NCBI GenBank assembly: GCA_002353285.1
Contig: DEJJ01000034.1
Location: 1-64,000 of the forward strand
Source: Porphyromonadaceae bacterium UBA2751
GTDB lineage: Bacteria; Bacteroidota; Bacteroidia; Bacteroidales; Muribaculaceae
DNA: 64,000 nt
Reading direction: 5' to 3'
In this document: positions 1 through 9,435 of the stretch, one piece after another
Numbering within the stretch: the first letter of the stretch is position 1
Layout: every line of letters begins with the position of its first letter
Notes under the pieces: generated by a model
Seen by the model: only the letters and a program-made list of their open reading frames with translations
What the model was told of the DNA's origin: nothing
Database searches by the model: none
Program-made: the position numbers and the translations under genes

Positions 1-32
1 TGCGATGACGAAGTCAGGAACAGCTAAAAAAC

Positions 33-66
33 GGGAGGATGCCAGCATATCTACAGGCATCCTCCC
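33..66 (-). terminator. hairpin terminator
   Basis: Perfect 11-bp inverted repeat (33-43 with 56-66, 12-nt loop) flanked by an A-run at 26-31 and a T-run at 70-75, so it could stop transcription in both directions. It lies just downstream of the minus-strand dockerin protein gene that ends at 130. Confidence 0.8.
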
Positions 67-129
67 CTATTTTTTCACCACTCTAGCACACACTCTCTCA
101 CCTGCGCTAGCGTGGTAACGCGTTAATCC

Positions 130-1902
130 TTAGTTGATGCTAGTTCCTAGCATGACGGCGTACACTATTGTCACGTCGCCGGCAGTAATCTCGCCATCAC
201 CGTCCTGGTCGCCATTAACTATGCCGCTGCTATCACCAGTGAGCAGGAAGGTGTAGAGCAAGGTAACATCGCCAGCGTTCACTTCGCCGTCGCCATTCAC
301 GTCGCCCACAACAGGTGGTGTAATGGGTTCGTCATCGTCGTCAAGGATTACAGGCCATTTTTCGGCCCAAGTGTAGACCACCTTGTTTGACCACTCGCTC
401 TCTTGGCCGTCGTAATACACCGCCTTGACATCATAGTACCAGTAGGAGATGCCATTATAGAACGACATGTCAATCTGCTGATTTCCCAATTCGTTGGTGT
501 AATAACCAAGACGGAAGCCAACGCTGTCGGCAGGGATGTTGTGAACGAAGGTGGTGTCGCCACTCCATGCAGGTCGGATATATTTGGGATTGGGAGTTGA
601 AGGATCAGAAGGCTGGGTGTAGTCGCCCAGGTAAACCTTCATGTTGGTCATGATCACGCGATGGTCTTCCTCTTCTTCTCCGCTATAGGGATTGTAATAA
701 TAAGTGTTCTTGAATGTGAAGAAGGCATTGGTGGCGCTCATGTAGTCATAGCTTCCGTTAAGGTCTCTTTCCATTAAGAATTCATATTCTTTCTCGGGGC
801 CTGAGATAGTAAATCGCTGATTAAACGCGCCAAAGGAAACCAAAAGCTCGCCATCGGTCACACCCTCGGCGGGTTTTGCCTTGAACTTGAGGGTGATTTT
901 CCTTACGTAGGGAGGAATGAATGCGGAATTTTCGTTCGACAATGGAGATGTAAGACTGCCATTATTCTCAATCTCGATGCCGCCATCAGCACCTTTCAGG
1001 CCGTAGCCTTGCCATTGGGGATGGTCGGTCAATGCATCGAGTGATGTCCAGTCTTCGGGGTCGATATCGGCAGTGGCGTTGGCGAATGTCTCACGGTAAG
1101 TCAAGCCATCATACACACATGGATAGATGCGCAACGAGTAGCTCTTGGCGCCAGGTGATGGGCTCCAATGCATGAAGGCGGCCTGCTCTTCAATGTCGGT
1201 CACATCATAGGCCACTGGAGCCACGATGGGGCCGTCGTAGAGACCAGGAGTCTTGAAGCCAATCTCAAAGAGGTAAGAATAAGAGTTGGTAATCTTAATC
1301 TTGTAGATTTTCTCGGTATTGAGTTCGCTCGAAGTGAAGAGCTCGGGTGCATTCATTGTGCTGTTGGAAATGGTCTCGATGGGAGTGGTGCCCTCGGTGA
1401 GAGTGCCGTTGCCATTGTCGGTGCACTCAAAGATTTCCATCTTGAGCAGATAGTAGTCCGCGCTACTGCGGCTGAGCGACAAGAGCTTAACCTGATTACA
1501 GAAAGTAACGTAGAAGCATTGCTCCTTGGCTGGCATCTTGAACTTTGCCGAGTAGGGGGTGTTGTTGCCAAAGTAGGCTTGAGGTCCCTGGAAGATGTCG
1601 GTAGCAGTCCACAGGCCAGTGTACTGTGTGGAGTTGTCGGCATCGGTCATGGTGTTAGTAATCCAGCCTTGAGTTTCGTCGGTCATCATGGCACCGTAGT
1701 TAGAAACTGTGAGCCAGTAGCTGGCGCCTTGGGGTGTGTACTTGTAGATGGTTTCCATGCCATCGACAGTAGCTCCTGCCTCATCGATTGAGGCGCATTT
1801 AGCAACGTTAAGATAAGCACTGCTTGCAGTGCCAATCTCACCTGCAGCCATGAGTTGCAATGCAACCAAAGCCATAAAAAAGAGTGTAAAAATCTTTTTC
1901 AT
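130..1902 (-). CDS. secreted modular protein with unnamed 185-aa module, interrupted FN3 and C-terminal dockerin
   Basis: 590 aa with a signal peptide of about 19 residues. It is the C-terminal half of the neighbouring peptidases without a catalytic domain. Residues about 25-222 are the unnamed module seen in four other proteins here (motifs AYLNVAKC, SIDEAGATV, WLTVSNYGAM, then LFEIGFKTP at its end). Residues about 232-515 look like an FN3 domain whose first strands (FMHWSPSPGAKSYSLRIY) are separated from its last ones (YWYYDVKAVYYDGQESEW) by a jelly-roll-like insert. Residues 532-590 are a dockerin-like domain with two calcium loops (DVNGDGEVNAGD, DQDGDGEITAGD). No enzymatic motif is visible. 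It is probably an adhesin or substrate-binding subunit presented like the neighbouring peptidases; that role is inferred from architecture only. Confidence 0.85.
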   Translation of the reverse strand: MKKIFTLFFMALVALQLMAAGEIGTASSAYLNVAKCASIDEAGATVDGMETIYKYTPQGASYWLTVSNYGAMMTDETQGWITNTMTDADNSTQYTGLWTATDIFQGPQAYFGNNTPYSAKFKMPAKEQCFYVTFCNQVKLLSLSRSSADYYLLKMEIFECTDNGNGTLTEGTTPIETISNSTMNAPELFTSSELNTEKIYKIKITNSYSYLFEIGFKTPGLYDGPIVAPVAYDVTDIEEQAAFMHWSPSPGAKSYSLRIYPCVYDGLTYRETFANATADIDPEDWTSLDALTDHPQWQGYGLKGADGGIEIENNGSLTSPLSNENSAFIPPYVRKITLKFKAKPAEGVTDGELLVSFGAFNQRFTISGPEKEYEFLMERDLNGSYDYMSATNAFFTFKNTYYYNPYSGEEEEDHRVIMTNMKVYLGDYTQPSDPSTPNPKYIRPAWSGDTTFVHNIPADSVGFRLGYYTNELGNQQIDMSFYNGISYWYYDVKAVYYDGQESEWSNKVVYTWAEKWPVILDDDDEPITPPVVGDVNGDGEVNAGDVTLLYTFLLTGDSSGIVNGDQDGDGEITAGDVTIVYAVMLGTSIN

Positions 1903-1962
1903 AAAGTATAGTTTTTTAATAATAACTTATAGACAAAAGTGCAAGTTGTGTTTAAAAACTGC

Positions 1963-1994
1963 CAAAGTTAATAATTATTCGCAACTGTTGCAAG
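1963..1994 (-). promoter_or_regulatory. Bacteroidota-type promoter
   Basis: Read on the minus strand, CTTG (1991-1994) is followed after 20 nt by TAACTTTG (1963-1970), matching the -33/-7 arrangement of Bacteroidota vegetative promoters. It sits about 60 bp upstream of the ATG at 1902. Confidence 0.6.
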
Positions 1995-2050
1995 AAAAAT
2001 TGCAAATATTTACTGTAAACAGCAGGGTTATTGAAGGTATAAGCAATAGA

Positions 2051-2094
2051 AAAAAGCCGCTTCCCGGCTGCATGCGTTGGGGAAGCGGCTTTTT
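2051..2094 (-). terminator. hairpin terminator
   Basis: Perfect 15-bp inverted repeat (2051-2065 with 2080-2094) including A/T arms, giving a T-tract on either strand. It lies 55 bp downstream of the minus-strand C10 peptidase gene. Confidence 0.85.
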
Positions 2095-2148
2095 GATTAG
2101 GCTTTAATGATGGCCTAGCTAAGGCCTATCATTTCAAGCCGAAGAAGT

Positions 2149-5100
2149 CTATTGCTTCTTAATGCTAGTTGTAGTCTCACTGTTATTCATGATTTTAGTG
2201 CTAGTGGTAGTTGCACTACTATTCATGATTTTAGTTTCAGTAGTAGTCTCACTATTATTCATGATATTAGTACTACTTTTAGCTTCACTATTAATCATAG
2301 TTTTAGTGATACTCTTAGCTTTCTTGCTATTTGTAGTGAGCAGAATTGAATAAACTTCGGTAATGTCGGCCGAGGTGATATCGCCATCGCCGTTTTGATC
2401 GCCATTGACAATATCGCTGCTGTCGTTGAGGAGCAGGAAGTTGTAAAGAGCAGTGATGTCGAACGAAGTGACCTCGCCATCGCCATTCACGTCACCAGCA
2501 ACGCTGCCGGCAAGAGTGGTGAAGATGGTTGATGCAGTCCAACCGCTGGTTGCCGATTCAAACTTGCCTTGAACCTGAACCTCGTAGGTGGTATTTGCTG
2601 TCAAGCCCTCGATAGTGTAAGGACTGGTGACATTATTAACATAGTTCCACTCAGCAGCCGGCATGGATGTTAACGAAATGGCATCGATGAACATAAAGTC
2701 CTTGTCGGTGCAGTTATAGTGACGGAAAGCAATATAACCTGTCTGGCCTTTATAAGCACTCAAATCAATAGACACTTCGGTCCAATCTGTTGAATTGGGT
2801 GAAAGCATGTCGTCGGTAACAGGCACAAAATCACTTACATTCTTACCGGTGGTAGAAACATATATGCGATAATTCTCTTGATAATTATTGCCATCGTCCA
2901 TTATGTAATATTTGAGTGTTCCGCCCAAGTCGGTAATTTGAGGGCTGATTAACCATTGGTCGGGAGTAACGGCACCAACTGAGTTGTTTATCCAGCTTCT
3001 TGACATTGCTACATAAGAACCGTCTTTGGCAGTGAATTGTCCGCTGAAGCTGCTGGTCAGGTCAACTGTCTGCCAGTTGTAAGAGTCGCCATCGGTGTTG
3101 ATCAGTGTCCAATTTCCAAGACCGTTCTCGAAATCCTCGGTGAATGTAACCTCATTATCACTTGCACCTTCAATGTACTCTCTCCAGCGCAAGTTCCAGC
3201 CATCATTGTTCTCACCTGGAGTCCAAGAAATGCTGGCGGTAGTGGTTGCAGGATCGGCTTGCACGTTGATTGGTGTTGCCGGAAGTGTCACGTCGAGGTC
3301 GGTCTTGAAGCCTATCTCAAGAAGGTCGGGATAAGAACCGCCACCAGTCAAGACAACCTTATAAATCTTAGATGCATCAAGAGTTGCCGAAGTTATCACT
3401 CCATTGCTGCCTTGCTTAGTGTCGGTTGCTGTGGTTGACGCTGTTACAGTGCCATTGGCATTGAGAGTGCACTCATAAATAGCCAATGTGGCATTACTGC
3501 TGCTATAACCACCTCCCTTAACAAAAGCTTTGGCCTGGGTGCAGTTTGTCACATAGAAGGTTTGACTACCACTACTGTAAATCGAGTAACTTGTATTTGA
3601 ACCAAAGTAAGCATCATCGCCAAGGAAGATGTCGCTTGCAGTCCAAGTATTAGTGTATGACTTTAGCCCTGTGGTTTCTAACCAGTTTTGGTTGGCATCG
3701 GCTTGCAGAGCACCATAGTTGCATACGGTGAGCCAAGCACAGGCATCGGTGGGATACTCGGTGTATTTGTAAATATTAGACATACCGCTAACTGTAGCGC
3801 CTGCCTCGCCGATGGTCTCATACTTAGCGATGTTCAGGTAAGCGTCGCTGGCGTTGCCACCCTCGGCAGCCGAAGCGGTGAGTTGAACTGTCTTGCTCTC
3901 GGCACCATTGCTGGTGAAGGTGAGAGTGCCGGTAAAGTTGCCCTCGTTGGCCGAGTTGAACGAAACGGTTACAGGAACGCCATTGGCTGCGTTGGCAGCG
4001 GTGATGGTGGTTGGAGTAACGCTGAACACGCCGTTGTTGTCGTTCAAGGTAACAGTAATGTTATTTGTCAAGAACAGACCAGTAACGGTAACAGTCTTTG
4101 TTACGGTCGACGACAGGTTGGCTTGGAAGTTGAGAGTTGCGGGGTCAACTTTGATAGTTGGAACCTTGGCTGCGGCAGTGCCGGTAACATTCACTGTCAC
4201 GCTCTCGGCATCGTTGCTGGCGAGAGTGATAGTTGCATTGCTGTTGCCGGCAGCTGTGGGCTTGTAGGTCACGGTCACTGTCACGCCATTGGCAGCGTTG
4301 GCAGCGGTGATGGTGGTGGGAGAAACAGTGATGTTGCTCGCACCTTGCTTGGTGATGGTGATGTTGCCAGTGAGGTTAGAACCAGTCACGGTGAAAGTCT
4401 TGGTGTAGGTGTCGCCTACATAGCCCTCAAACGCGAGGGTTGTGGGATCAACGGTGATTTGTGGGCCAAGTGCGCCTGCGGGAGGAGCAATACCAATAAT
4501 CATCGCCTCACCATATTTGAACACATAAGAGCCCGACTGGCCGGTGGCGCCAGTTGCGGTGGTGAAGTTGTGCAGAGTGCAGTAGCCGTTGCTGTCTCCG
4601 CTCCAGCCCCAGTTCACATAGTACTGACCGCTGGTGTTGCAGCCAAACACGTTGAAGGCATGACCTGAAACTTGTCCGCTAGTTATGTCATAGGCGAGAT
4701 ACTCAATGGGGCGACCGGCGTGCAACTCGGCAAGCATCCACTCGTTCCACTGGGCATCGGTGTATTGAGCCGGACCGTTGGTGTAACTATAGCCACTCTG
4801 AACCAGCTCGTTGAGGGTATAGAGCTGGGCATCGGTGTAACCAAAGGTGTGGCAAGCCTCAAGAATCTCGGGGTCGGTGGCACCACTACCGCTGGTGCTA
4901 TAGCCCATGTTACAAGCCTGTCCCACATAGCGCATGAGCCATGAAATGGCCTCGGCCTGTGTGCTGTTGTAGGAAGCGCTATGGCTACTACCATTATCGT
5001 CATACCAAGTGCCATAGTGCTCAAGGATGTTGTCCCAGTCGGCTGCTTTCTCTTCGAGTGCTGTGGCAGCAAGATAGCCATAATAGTTGTTCGCTGGAAT

Positions 5101-5697
5101 GGCTTCCAGTGCTGGATAAGTCTTAGGCCACTTATACAAGTAGAAGCACATGCTCAGCGATGTTGCTGGACAGCCAGTATAGGCGTGTGTGCTACCACTG
5201 GTTGGAGTGTGGTTGTAGTAAGGAGCTGTTTGGTCCCAGGTGGCAGTCACCAGTGGGGCAACAGCCGTTGTGGCCTTTGGTGAATAGTTGTTAGGTACCA
5301 GAGTGCCAGCCTTGAGGCCATCAATCTGATATTTGTACTTGTTGAGCAACCACTTCATTGCGGGTGGAATCTTGTCCATGTCAAGGTTTCCGCTCACACC
5401 ATACATCAGGATTTCGGGGGCCTGATCGTCACCAGACACAACGACATAGGATTTGTCGGTGTTGAAAACGTAGTAATCCACTGCTTTGGGATTAAATACC
5501 GAAGCCTCGGCCTTGACGAGCTGCAGATTGCTAACATCGGCAGCTTTCAAGCGACCATTAGCCACTTGCTTAGTCATGAATTTTTTTGCTACATTTTGTG
5601 CGGTAGCCAAGTCGACATCGGCTGCCTGCAATTGTGTCGCCACACATAGCATCAGTGCCAGTGACGACAACTTTTTCAGTTGTTTTAGCATTTTCAT
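2149..5697 (-). CDS. C10 family (streptopain-like) cysteine peptidase with dockerin and repetitive C-terminal tail
   Basis: 1182 aa, signal peptide about 1-25. A propeptide (about 26-140) is followed by the peptidase C10 domain: nucleophile Cys176 in YTGCPATS, catalytic His346 in SGHAFNVFG, then the family motif VNWGWSGDSNGY. Two tandem beta-sandwich repeats follow (about 411-615; each has a PTTxxFxxxxGxT-type opening and an SVTVNVTG-type end), then the unnamed module (about 616-815), an FN3 with a MAM/jelly-roll-like insert starting TFTEDFENGLGNW (about 820-1065), and a dockerin (1068-1121). Unlike the other dockerin proteins it does not stop there: a Ser/Thr/Asn/Lys-rich tail (1122-1182) follows, built from a 12-residue repeat such as TKIMNNSETTTS. 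C10 enzymes are secreted zymogens activated by propeptide removal. The likely role is extracellular protein degradation. Confidence 0.93.
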   Translation of the reverse strand: MKMLKQLKKLSSLALMLCVATQLQAADVDLATAQNVAKKFMTKQVANGRLKAADVSNLQLVKAEASVFNPKAVDYYVFNTDKSYVVVSGDDQAPEILMYGVSGNLDMDKIPPAMKWLLNKYKYQIDGLKAGTLVPNNYSPKATTAVAPLVTATWDQTAPYYNHTPTSGSTHAYTGCPATSLSMCFYLYKWPKTYPALEAIPANNYYGYLAATALEEKAADWDNILEHYGTWYDDNGSSHSASYNSTQAEAISWLMRYVGQACNMGYSTSGSGATDPEILEACHTFGYTDAQLYTLNELVQSGYSYTNGPAQYTDAQWNEWMLAELHAGRPIEYLAYDITSGQVSGHAFNVFGCNTSGQYYVNWGWSGDSNGYCTLHNFTTATGATGQSGSYVFKYGEAMIIGIAPPAGALGPQITVDPTTLAFEGYVGDTYTKTFTVTGSNLTGNITITKQGASNITVSPTTITAANAANGVTVTVTYKPTAAGNSNATITLASNDAESVTVNVTGTAAAKVPTIKVDPATLNFQANLSSTVTKTVTVTGLFLTNNITVTLNDNNGVFSVTPTTITAANAANGVPVTVSFNSANEGNFTGTLTFTSNGAESKTVQLTASAAEGGNASDAYLNIAKYETIGEAGATVSGMSNIYKYTEYPTDACAWLTVCNYGALQADANQNWLETTGLKSYTNTWTASDIFLGDDAYFGSNTSYSIYSSGSQTFYVTNCTQAKAFVKGGGYSSSNATLAIYECTLNANGTVTASTTATDTKQGSNGVITSATLDASKIYKVVLTGGGSYPDLLEIGFKTDLDVTLPATPINVQADPATTTASISWTPGENNDGWNLRWREYIEGASDNEVTFTEDFENGLGNWTLINTDGDSYNWQTVDLTSSFSGQFTAKDGSYVAMSRSWINNSVGAVTPDQWLISPQITDLGGTLKYYIMDDGNNYQENYRIYVSTTGKNVSDFVPVTDDMLSPNSTDWTEVSIDLSAYKGQTGYIAFRHYNCTDKDFMFIDAISLTSMPAAEWNYVNNVTSPYTIEGLTANTTYEVQVQGKFESATSGWTASTIFTTLAGSVAGDVNGDGEVTSFDITALYNFLLLNDSSDIVNGDQNGDGDITSADITEVYSILLTTNSKKAKSITKTMINSEAKSSTNIMNNSETTTETKIMNSSATTTSTKIMNNSETTTSIKKQ
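2161..2322 (-). repeat. 36-bp tandem repeat inside the 3' end of the C10 gene
   Basis: Imperfect 36-bp units at 2179-2214, 2215-2250, 2251-2286 and 2287-2322, with a half unit at 2161-2178. They encode the 12-residue repeats of the C-terminal tail. The stretch is AT-rich compared with the rest of the gene and keeps the reading frame. Confidence 0.85.
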
Positions 5698-5784
5698 ATA
5701 ATAAAACTTTGGTTAATAGTATATTTGCCTTTGAATTTAAATCATAGGTTTGGTTTATGTCATGATATTTTAGCAAAAATTTGC

Positions 5785-5816
5785 CAAATTTATTAATAAA
5801 TATTTTTTTATGCAAT
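5785..5816 (-). promoter_or_regulatory. probable Bacteroidota-type promoter
   Basis: Minus-strand TAAATTTG (5785-5792) with ATTG at 5813-5816, 20 nt upstream. It lies about 90 bp before the C10 gene start at 5697. The -33 match is partial. Confidence 0.45.
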
Positions 5817-5848
5817 AAATTATCGAAAAAATCAACGTTTGTCTCAAA

Positions 5849-5881
5849 TTTTTCAACGAAAAGAATGTGAGTGTTGAAAAA
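5849..5881 (-). terminator. weak AT-rich hairpin
   Basis: 9-bp inverted repeat (5849-5857 with 5873-5881) 16 bp beyond the stop of the C10 gene at 5897. It is AT-rich with T-runs on both sides. It is a possible terminator, weaker than the others in the window. Confidence 0.4.
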
Positions 5882-5896
5882 ATCGAGGAATGCGTG

Positions 5897-8800
5897 CTAT
5901 TTGGCGCCAAGCAGGATGTTGTAGATGGTGGTGATGTCGCCCACTGTGATTTCGCCGTCGCTGTCCTGATCGCCATTGACGAGAGCGCTGTTGTCGCCCA
6001 GTAGTAGGAAGTTGTAGAGCACAGTGACGTCGGTGGCATTGACCTCGCCATCGCCATTCACATCGCCGGCAACAACGGCTGACGAATCGAGTGTGAGCAC
6101 TTCGATGATGTTAGACCACTTGCTGTCGTTTTTATCGATGAGCGCCTTCACGTCGTAGATGTAGTTGGTTGCAGGCGACAAGCCAGTGACAGCATAGTTG
6201 CAGCTGGTGATGCCCACAATAGTTGATGGCGCAGCATCGATAGTGCTCTTGTCGCCATTATACTCGCCACTGCACAGCTCGATGCTGCTGAAGACCACAC
6301 GCTTGCTCTTGGCAGTGGTGGTAAATGAGAGCTGCTGTCCAGGCTCGGTTGCGCAGTTGAGGATTACCACCATGCGAGTGAGGGTGCTGTCGGGCACAAC
6401 CACTGTGGTGTCGACATCACCGCAAGCTATTTTGAGCTCACAGTTGGTGTCTTTGTTCAAAGTCTTCACGTTAATGACGGCACTCACTTTACCACCGCTT
6501 TGCGACAGGTCGATTGCTGGAGAAGTTAGAGAGCCAGTAGCACTGCCAGTGCCAAGTCGCAGACCGCCAATGGCTGAATAGACCTTGCTTCCAGTCCATC
6601 CACTGTTGTCGAGATAATTGTCGAGGTTGTTGCCAATGTCGGTAGATCCTGTGGTGGTGCAACCAGCAAACGTCTCGGTCAAGAGTGAGATGTAGGTGGG
6701 TTTCTGCATCACACGCAGAGTGTAGCTTGTTGCGTTGGGCACAGGGTTCCAGTTGGCAACGAAACCAGTGGCTGAAACTTGTGTGGCCTGTGTGGCTACA
6801 GGTGCTGGTACATGATAGATTGGCCTTTGGAACCCAATCTCGTAGAGGTTGGAATAGTCGTTATAGATGGCAACCTTGTAGATTTTAGTAGCATCAAGAG
6901 GTGATGAGCTTATAATCTCGGGAATGTTGTAGATTGAGCTCTGCACGGTCTCGATGGGAGTGGTAGCAGCGGTGATAGAACCGTCGGCGTTGCGCTCGCA
7001 CTCGAAGATTGTCATGACGAGAGGATAGCTCGACCCCTTGTTGAGTGCATATTGCTTAACCTGCGTGCAATTAGTGACGAAGAAGGTCTGGTAGTCCTCG
7101 CTCCAGTCGGCATAGTAGGGTGTGCCGTTGAAGTAGTTGGGGCTACCCAGGAACACATCGTTGGCCAGCCATGTTGCGCTGCCAAATCGTGTGCCGCTAT
7201 TAGTGAACCAGTTTTGTGTGGCATCGGCCTTCATCACGCCATAGTTTGACACAGTGAGCCAAGCGGTGTCGCCATACTCGGTGTAGCGATATAAATTCAT
7301 GATATCGTCGGTGTTCCATCCGGCTTCGTCGATAGACTCATAATTAGCAAGGTCGAGGAATGGGTCGCTTGCGGTGCCTCCCGCGCTTGCTGTAGCGATG
7401 AGCTCAACATTGACAGGCTGTGCTCCCTCGCTTGCAATCACGAGTTGGCCAGTGAAGGTTCCCTCAACAGGAGAGTTGAAGGTGACATCGACTTGAACAG
7501 GAGTGTTAACATCGGTGCTGCTCTGGGCAATGGTGGCTTGCGATGTGGAGAAGACGCCGTTGACGTCGTTGACAGAGAGTGTTACATCGCCAGTGAGGAA
7601 AGCACCAGTGATGCTCAACGATTTAGTGACCGACATTTCCAGTGCGGCACCGAAGCTGAGCGATTGAGGCTCAACAAGCAGAGTGGGCACTCGTGGGCGT
7701 GCCATGGCAGTGATGGGCACTGTGACGGGAAGCACTTCGTCGTCGGCACAAGAGAGAGTGAGGGTTGCTTCACTGTTGCCAGCAGCACTGGGAGCATAGG
7801 TGATAGTGACATCGTAGCCAGTGGTTGCCTGCTCGGGGGTGATGGTGGTGGCGTCGATGCTGAAGTCGCTCGATCCAGTCAGCTCAAGAGAGATGTCGCT
7901 GTCGAGATAGGTGGCGCGTACATTTATAGTGGTGGTGTAAGTCTCCCCATCGAATCCCTCGAAGTTGACATCGCGGGGAGAAGCAAAGATGGTGCCTCGT
8001 GGCGGCTGGATGCCTAACACCATGCGCTGGTTGTCGCTAAAGGTGTAGCTGCTATAGCCGAAAGCGTTCATGGCATACCAGTTGTTGCCATCGCCGCTCC
8101 AGCCAAAGTTCACGTGATATTTATTGAGAACGGGATCATATCCGTCAACATTAAAAGCGTGCCCGCCAGCACCGCCATTGTCGACACCGCAGAACACCAC
8201 TGGCCTGCTCTCGATAATCTCCTCTTGCAGCATTGCTGCCCATTCCTGCTCGGAGTAATCGCTTTTTCTCACCAAGCGGCAAGTTGTCTCGTCATAGCCG
8301 AAACCGATGTACATGTCGGCAATAATCTGTGTGTCGGTGGTGTAGATGCCGCTGCCGCCAGCCTCGGTTGTGCCATACATCATGTGCTCGCACTGTCCCA
8401 CATAGCGCATGAGAGTTGCCACTGCTGCACCCTGCTCGGGTGTGTAGCCGCCAGTGTAGTCGTCGAGCATGTTGTTCCAGTCGAAAGTTACTGCTGGCAG
8501 AGCAGGATAGGTGTAACTAACCGAGTTCCAGTTACCCAAGTCGAGCGTAGAGCTATAGGAAGGGATAGGGCCAACCTCTCCTGTAGGGAACTTCCAGTAG
8601 TAAAGTATCATCGAGGCCGAGGTTGCGGGGCAACCAGTGTAGCACTCGTAGGTGGTGCCGTTGTAGTCGAAGTAGCACTGGTCGTTGAATGGTTCGGTCT
8701 GGTCCCAAATGGCAGTCATCAGTGGTCCATACACTCGGTTGTCGTCCACTTTAGGCGACTTGACAGCTGTGGGTTTATCGACCTTGACATCGGGATGAGT

Positions 8801-9163
8801 GAGCAGCCAGTCAAGTTGGTGCTTGTAGTTGTCGAGCCACGCCTGCATGTTGCATGGGATGCGATCGAGGTTGAGCGGTTTGTCGCCCACGGCGAGAATT
8901 TCCTCGGCACGGTCGTCGCCTGAGACGATGACGAATGTGGTGGCTGTATTAAAAATGTAGAACACAGGAGTTGTTGCCTTGTCGCCCATCTGTGAGAGGA
9001 TGAGCTTAGCCTGAGTGGCTCCTGGAGCCATGTATTTGCCAGCATACACTTTTTGAGCAAGGTATTGCTCGGCCTTAGTTTTAGCTGTTGATACATCAAC
9101 AGGTGCTGCCATCGGCTGCAACGAAAATGCCATGACAGTGAGTAGTGATAATAGCTTTTTCAT
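5897..9163 (-). CDS. C10 family (streptopain-like) cysteine peptidase with C-terminal dockerin
   Basis: 1088 aa, signal peptide about 1-20. The propeptide (about 21-140) contains FVIVSGDDRAEEILA. The C10 catalytic domain has Cys178 in YTGCPATS, His335 in GGHAFNVDGYD and the motif VNFGWSGDGNNWY. Then come beta-sandwich repeats (391-488 and 491-592), the unnamed module (598-781), FN3 strands at 787-819 and 984-1025 around a jelly-roll-like insert (820-983, opening LLTETFAG), and a dockerin (1031-1088) ending at NILLGAK. This is the clearest copy of the shared peptidase chassis. Its propeptide is the closest in the window to the free-standing propeptide encoded at 13114-13626. It is likely a secreted zymogen for extracellular proteolysis, ending in a protein-docking or surface-retention domain. 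Confidence 0.94.
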   Translation of the reverse strand: MKKLLSLLTVMAFSLQPMAAPVDVSTAKTKAEQYLAQKVYAGKYMAPGATQAKLILSQMGDKATTPVFYIFNTATTFVIVSGDDRAEEILAVGDKPLNLDRIPCNMQAWLDNYKHQLDWLLTHPDVKVDKPTAVKSPKVDDNRVYGPLMTAIWDQTEPFNDQCYFDYNGTTYECYTGCPATSASMILYYWKFPTGEVGPIPSYSSTLDLGNWNSVSYTYPALPAVTFDWNNMLDDYTGGYTPEQGAAVATLMRYVGQCEHMMYGTTEAGGSGIYTTDTQIIADMYIGFGYDETTCRLVRKSDYSEQEWAAMLQEEIIESRPVVFCGVDNGGAGGHAFNVDGYDPVLNKYHVNFGWSGDGNNWYAMNAFGYSSYTFSDNQRMVLGIQPPRGTIFASPRDVNFEGFDGETYTTTINVRATYLDSDISLELTGSSDFSIDATTITPEQATTGYDVTITYAPSAAGNSEATLTLSCADDEVLPVTVPITAMARPRVPTLLVEPQSLSFGAALEMSVTKSLSITGAFLTGDVTLSVNDVNGVFSTSQATIAQSSTDVNTPVQVDVTFNSPVEGTFTGQLVIASEGAQPVNVELIATASAGGTASDPFLDLANYESIDEAGWNTDDIMNLYRYTEYGDTAWLTVSNYGVMKADATQNWFTNSGTRFGSATWLANDVFLGSPNYFNGTPYYADWSEDYQTFFVTNCTQVKQYALNKGSSYPLVMTIFECERNADGSITAATTPIETVQSSIYNIPEIISSSPLDATKIYKVAIYNDYSNLYEIGFQRPIYHVPAPVATQATQVSATGFVANWNPVPNATSYTLRVMQKPTYISLLTETFAGCTTTGSTDIGNNLDNYLDNSGWTGSKVYSAIGGLRLGTGSATGSLTSPAIDLSQSGGKVSAVINVKTLNKDTNCELKIACGDVDTTVVVPDSTLTRMVVILNCATEPGQQLSFTTTAKSKRVVFSSIELCSGEYNGDKSTIDAAPSTIVGITSCNYAVTGLSPATNYIYDVKALIDKNDSKWSNIIEVLTLDSSAVVAGDVNGDGEVNATDVTVLYNFLLLGDNSALVNGDQDSDGEITVGDITTIYNILLGAK

Positions 9164-9207
9164 TTGTATTATATGTTGGGTATGTCTATGTTGAAATAAT
9201 TGGCCCT

Positions 9208-9239
9208 CAAAAATACAAAAAAAATATTATTATGCCAAT
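9208..9239 (-). promoter_or_regulatory. Bacteroidota-type promoter
   Basis: Minus-strand TATTTTTG (9208-9215) with a TTGG-type -33 at about 9235-9238, 20 nt upstream. It lies about 45 bp before the C10 start at 9163. The -33 lies within a 12-bp tandem repeat. Confidence 0.5.
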
Positions 9240-9251
9240 TATTATGCCAAT
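9228..9251. repeat. 12-bp perfect tandem duplication overlapping a -33 element
   Basis: TATTATGCCAAT occurs twice head to tail (9228-9239, 9240-9251). The first copy includes the -33 region proposed for the C10 gene at 5897-9163, so the duplication may create a regulator site or an alternative -33. Confidence 0.7.
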
Positions 9252-9380
9252 CATTCAACGAATGTTCCAAGGAAAAACATTTGGCGTAAACTCTGTGTGA
9301 AACTTTTTGAGATAAAAATGCCATTTTTTACTATTTTACTGTTTTACTGCTCTGTTTTTCTGTAATTCATAAATTTTTAT

Positions 9381-9388
9381 TAACTTTG
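9381..9388 (+). promoter_or_regulatory. -7 promoter element
   Basis: TAACTTTG fits the Bacteroidota -7 consensus TAnnTTTG. A T-rich TTTTTC stands about 20 bp upstream in the -33 place. It is 48 bp before the ATG at 9436. Confidence 0.45.
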
Positions 9389-9435
9389 AAGCGATAAAAT
9401 AGAATCAAGCTTATTAACTCTAAAATGACATACTT

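Noticed and set aside
2161..2322. CRISPR-like repeat array
   Set aside because: The units are contiguous 36-bp repeats without unique spacers, lie in a reading frame and encode a regular peptide; no cas genes are near.
3688..4668. 326-codon plus-strand open frame opposite the C10 gene
   Set aside because: Antisense shadow of the repeated beta-sandwich coding region; the translation has no signal, domain or sensible composition.
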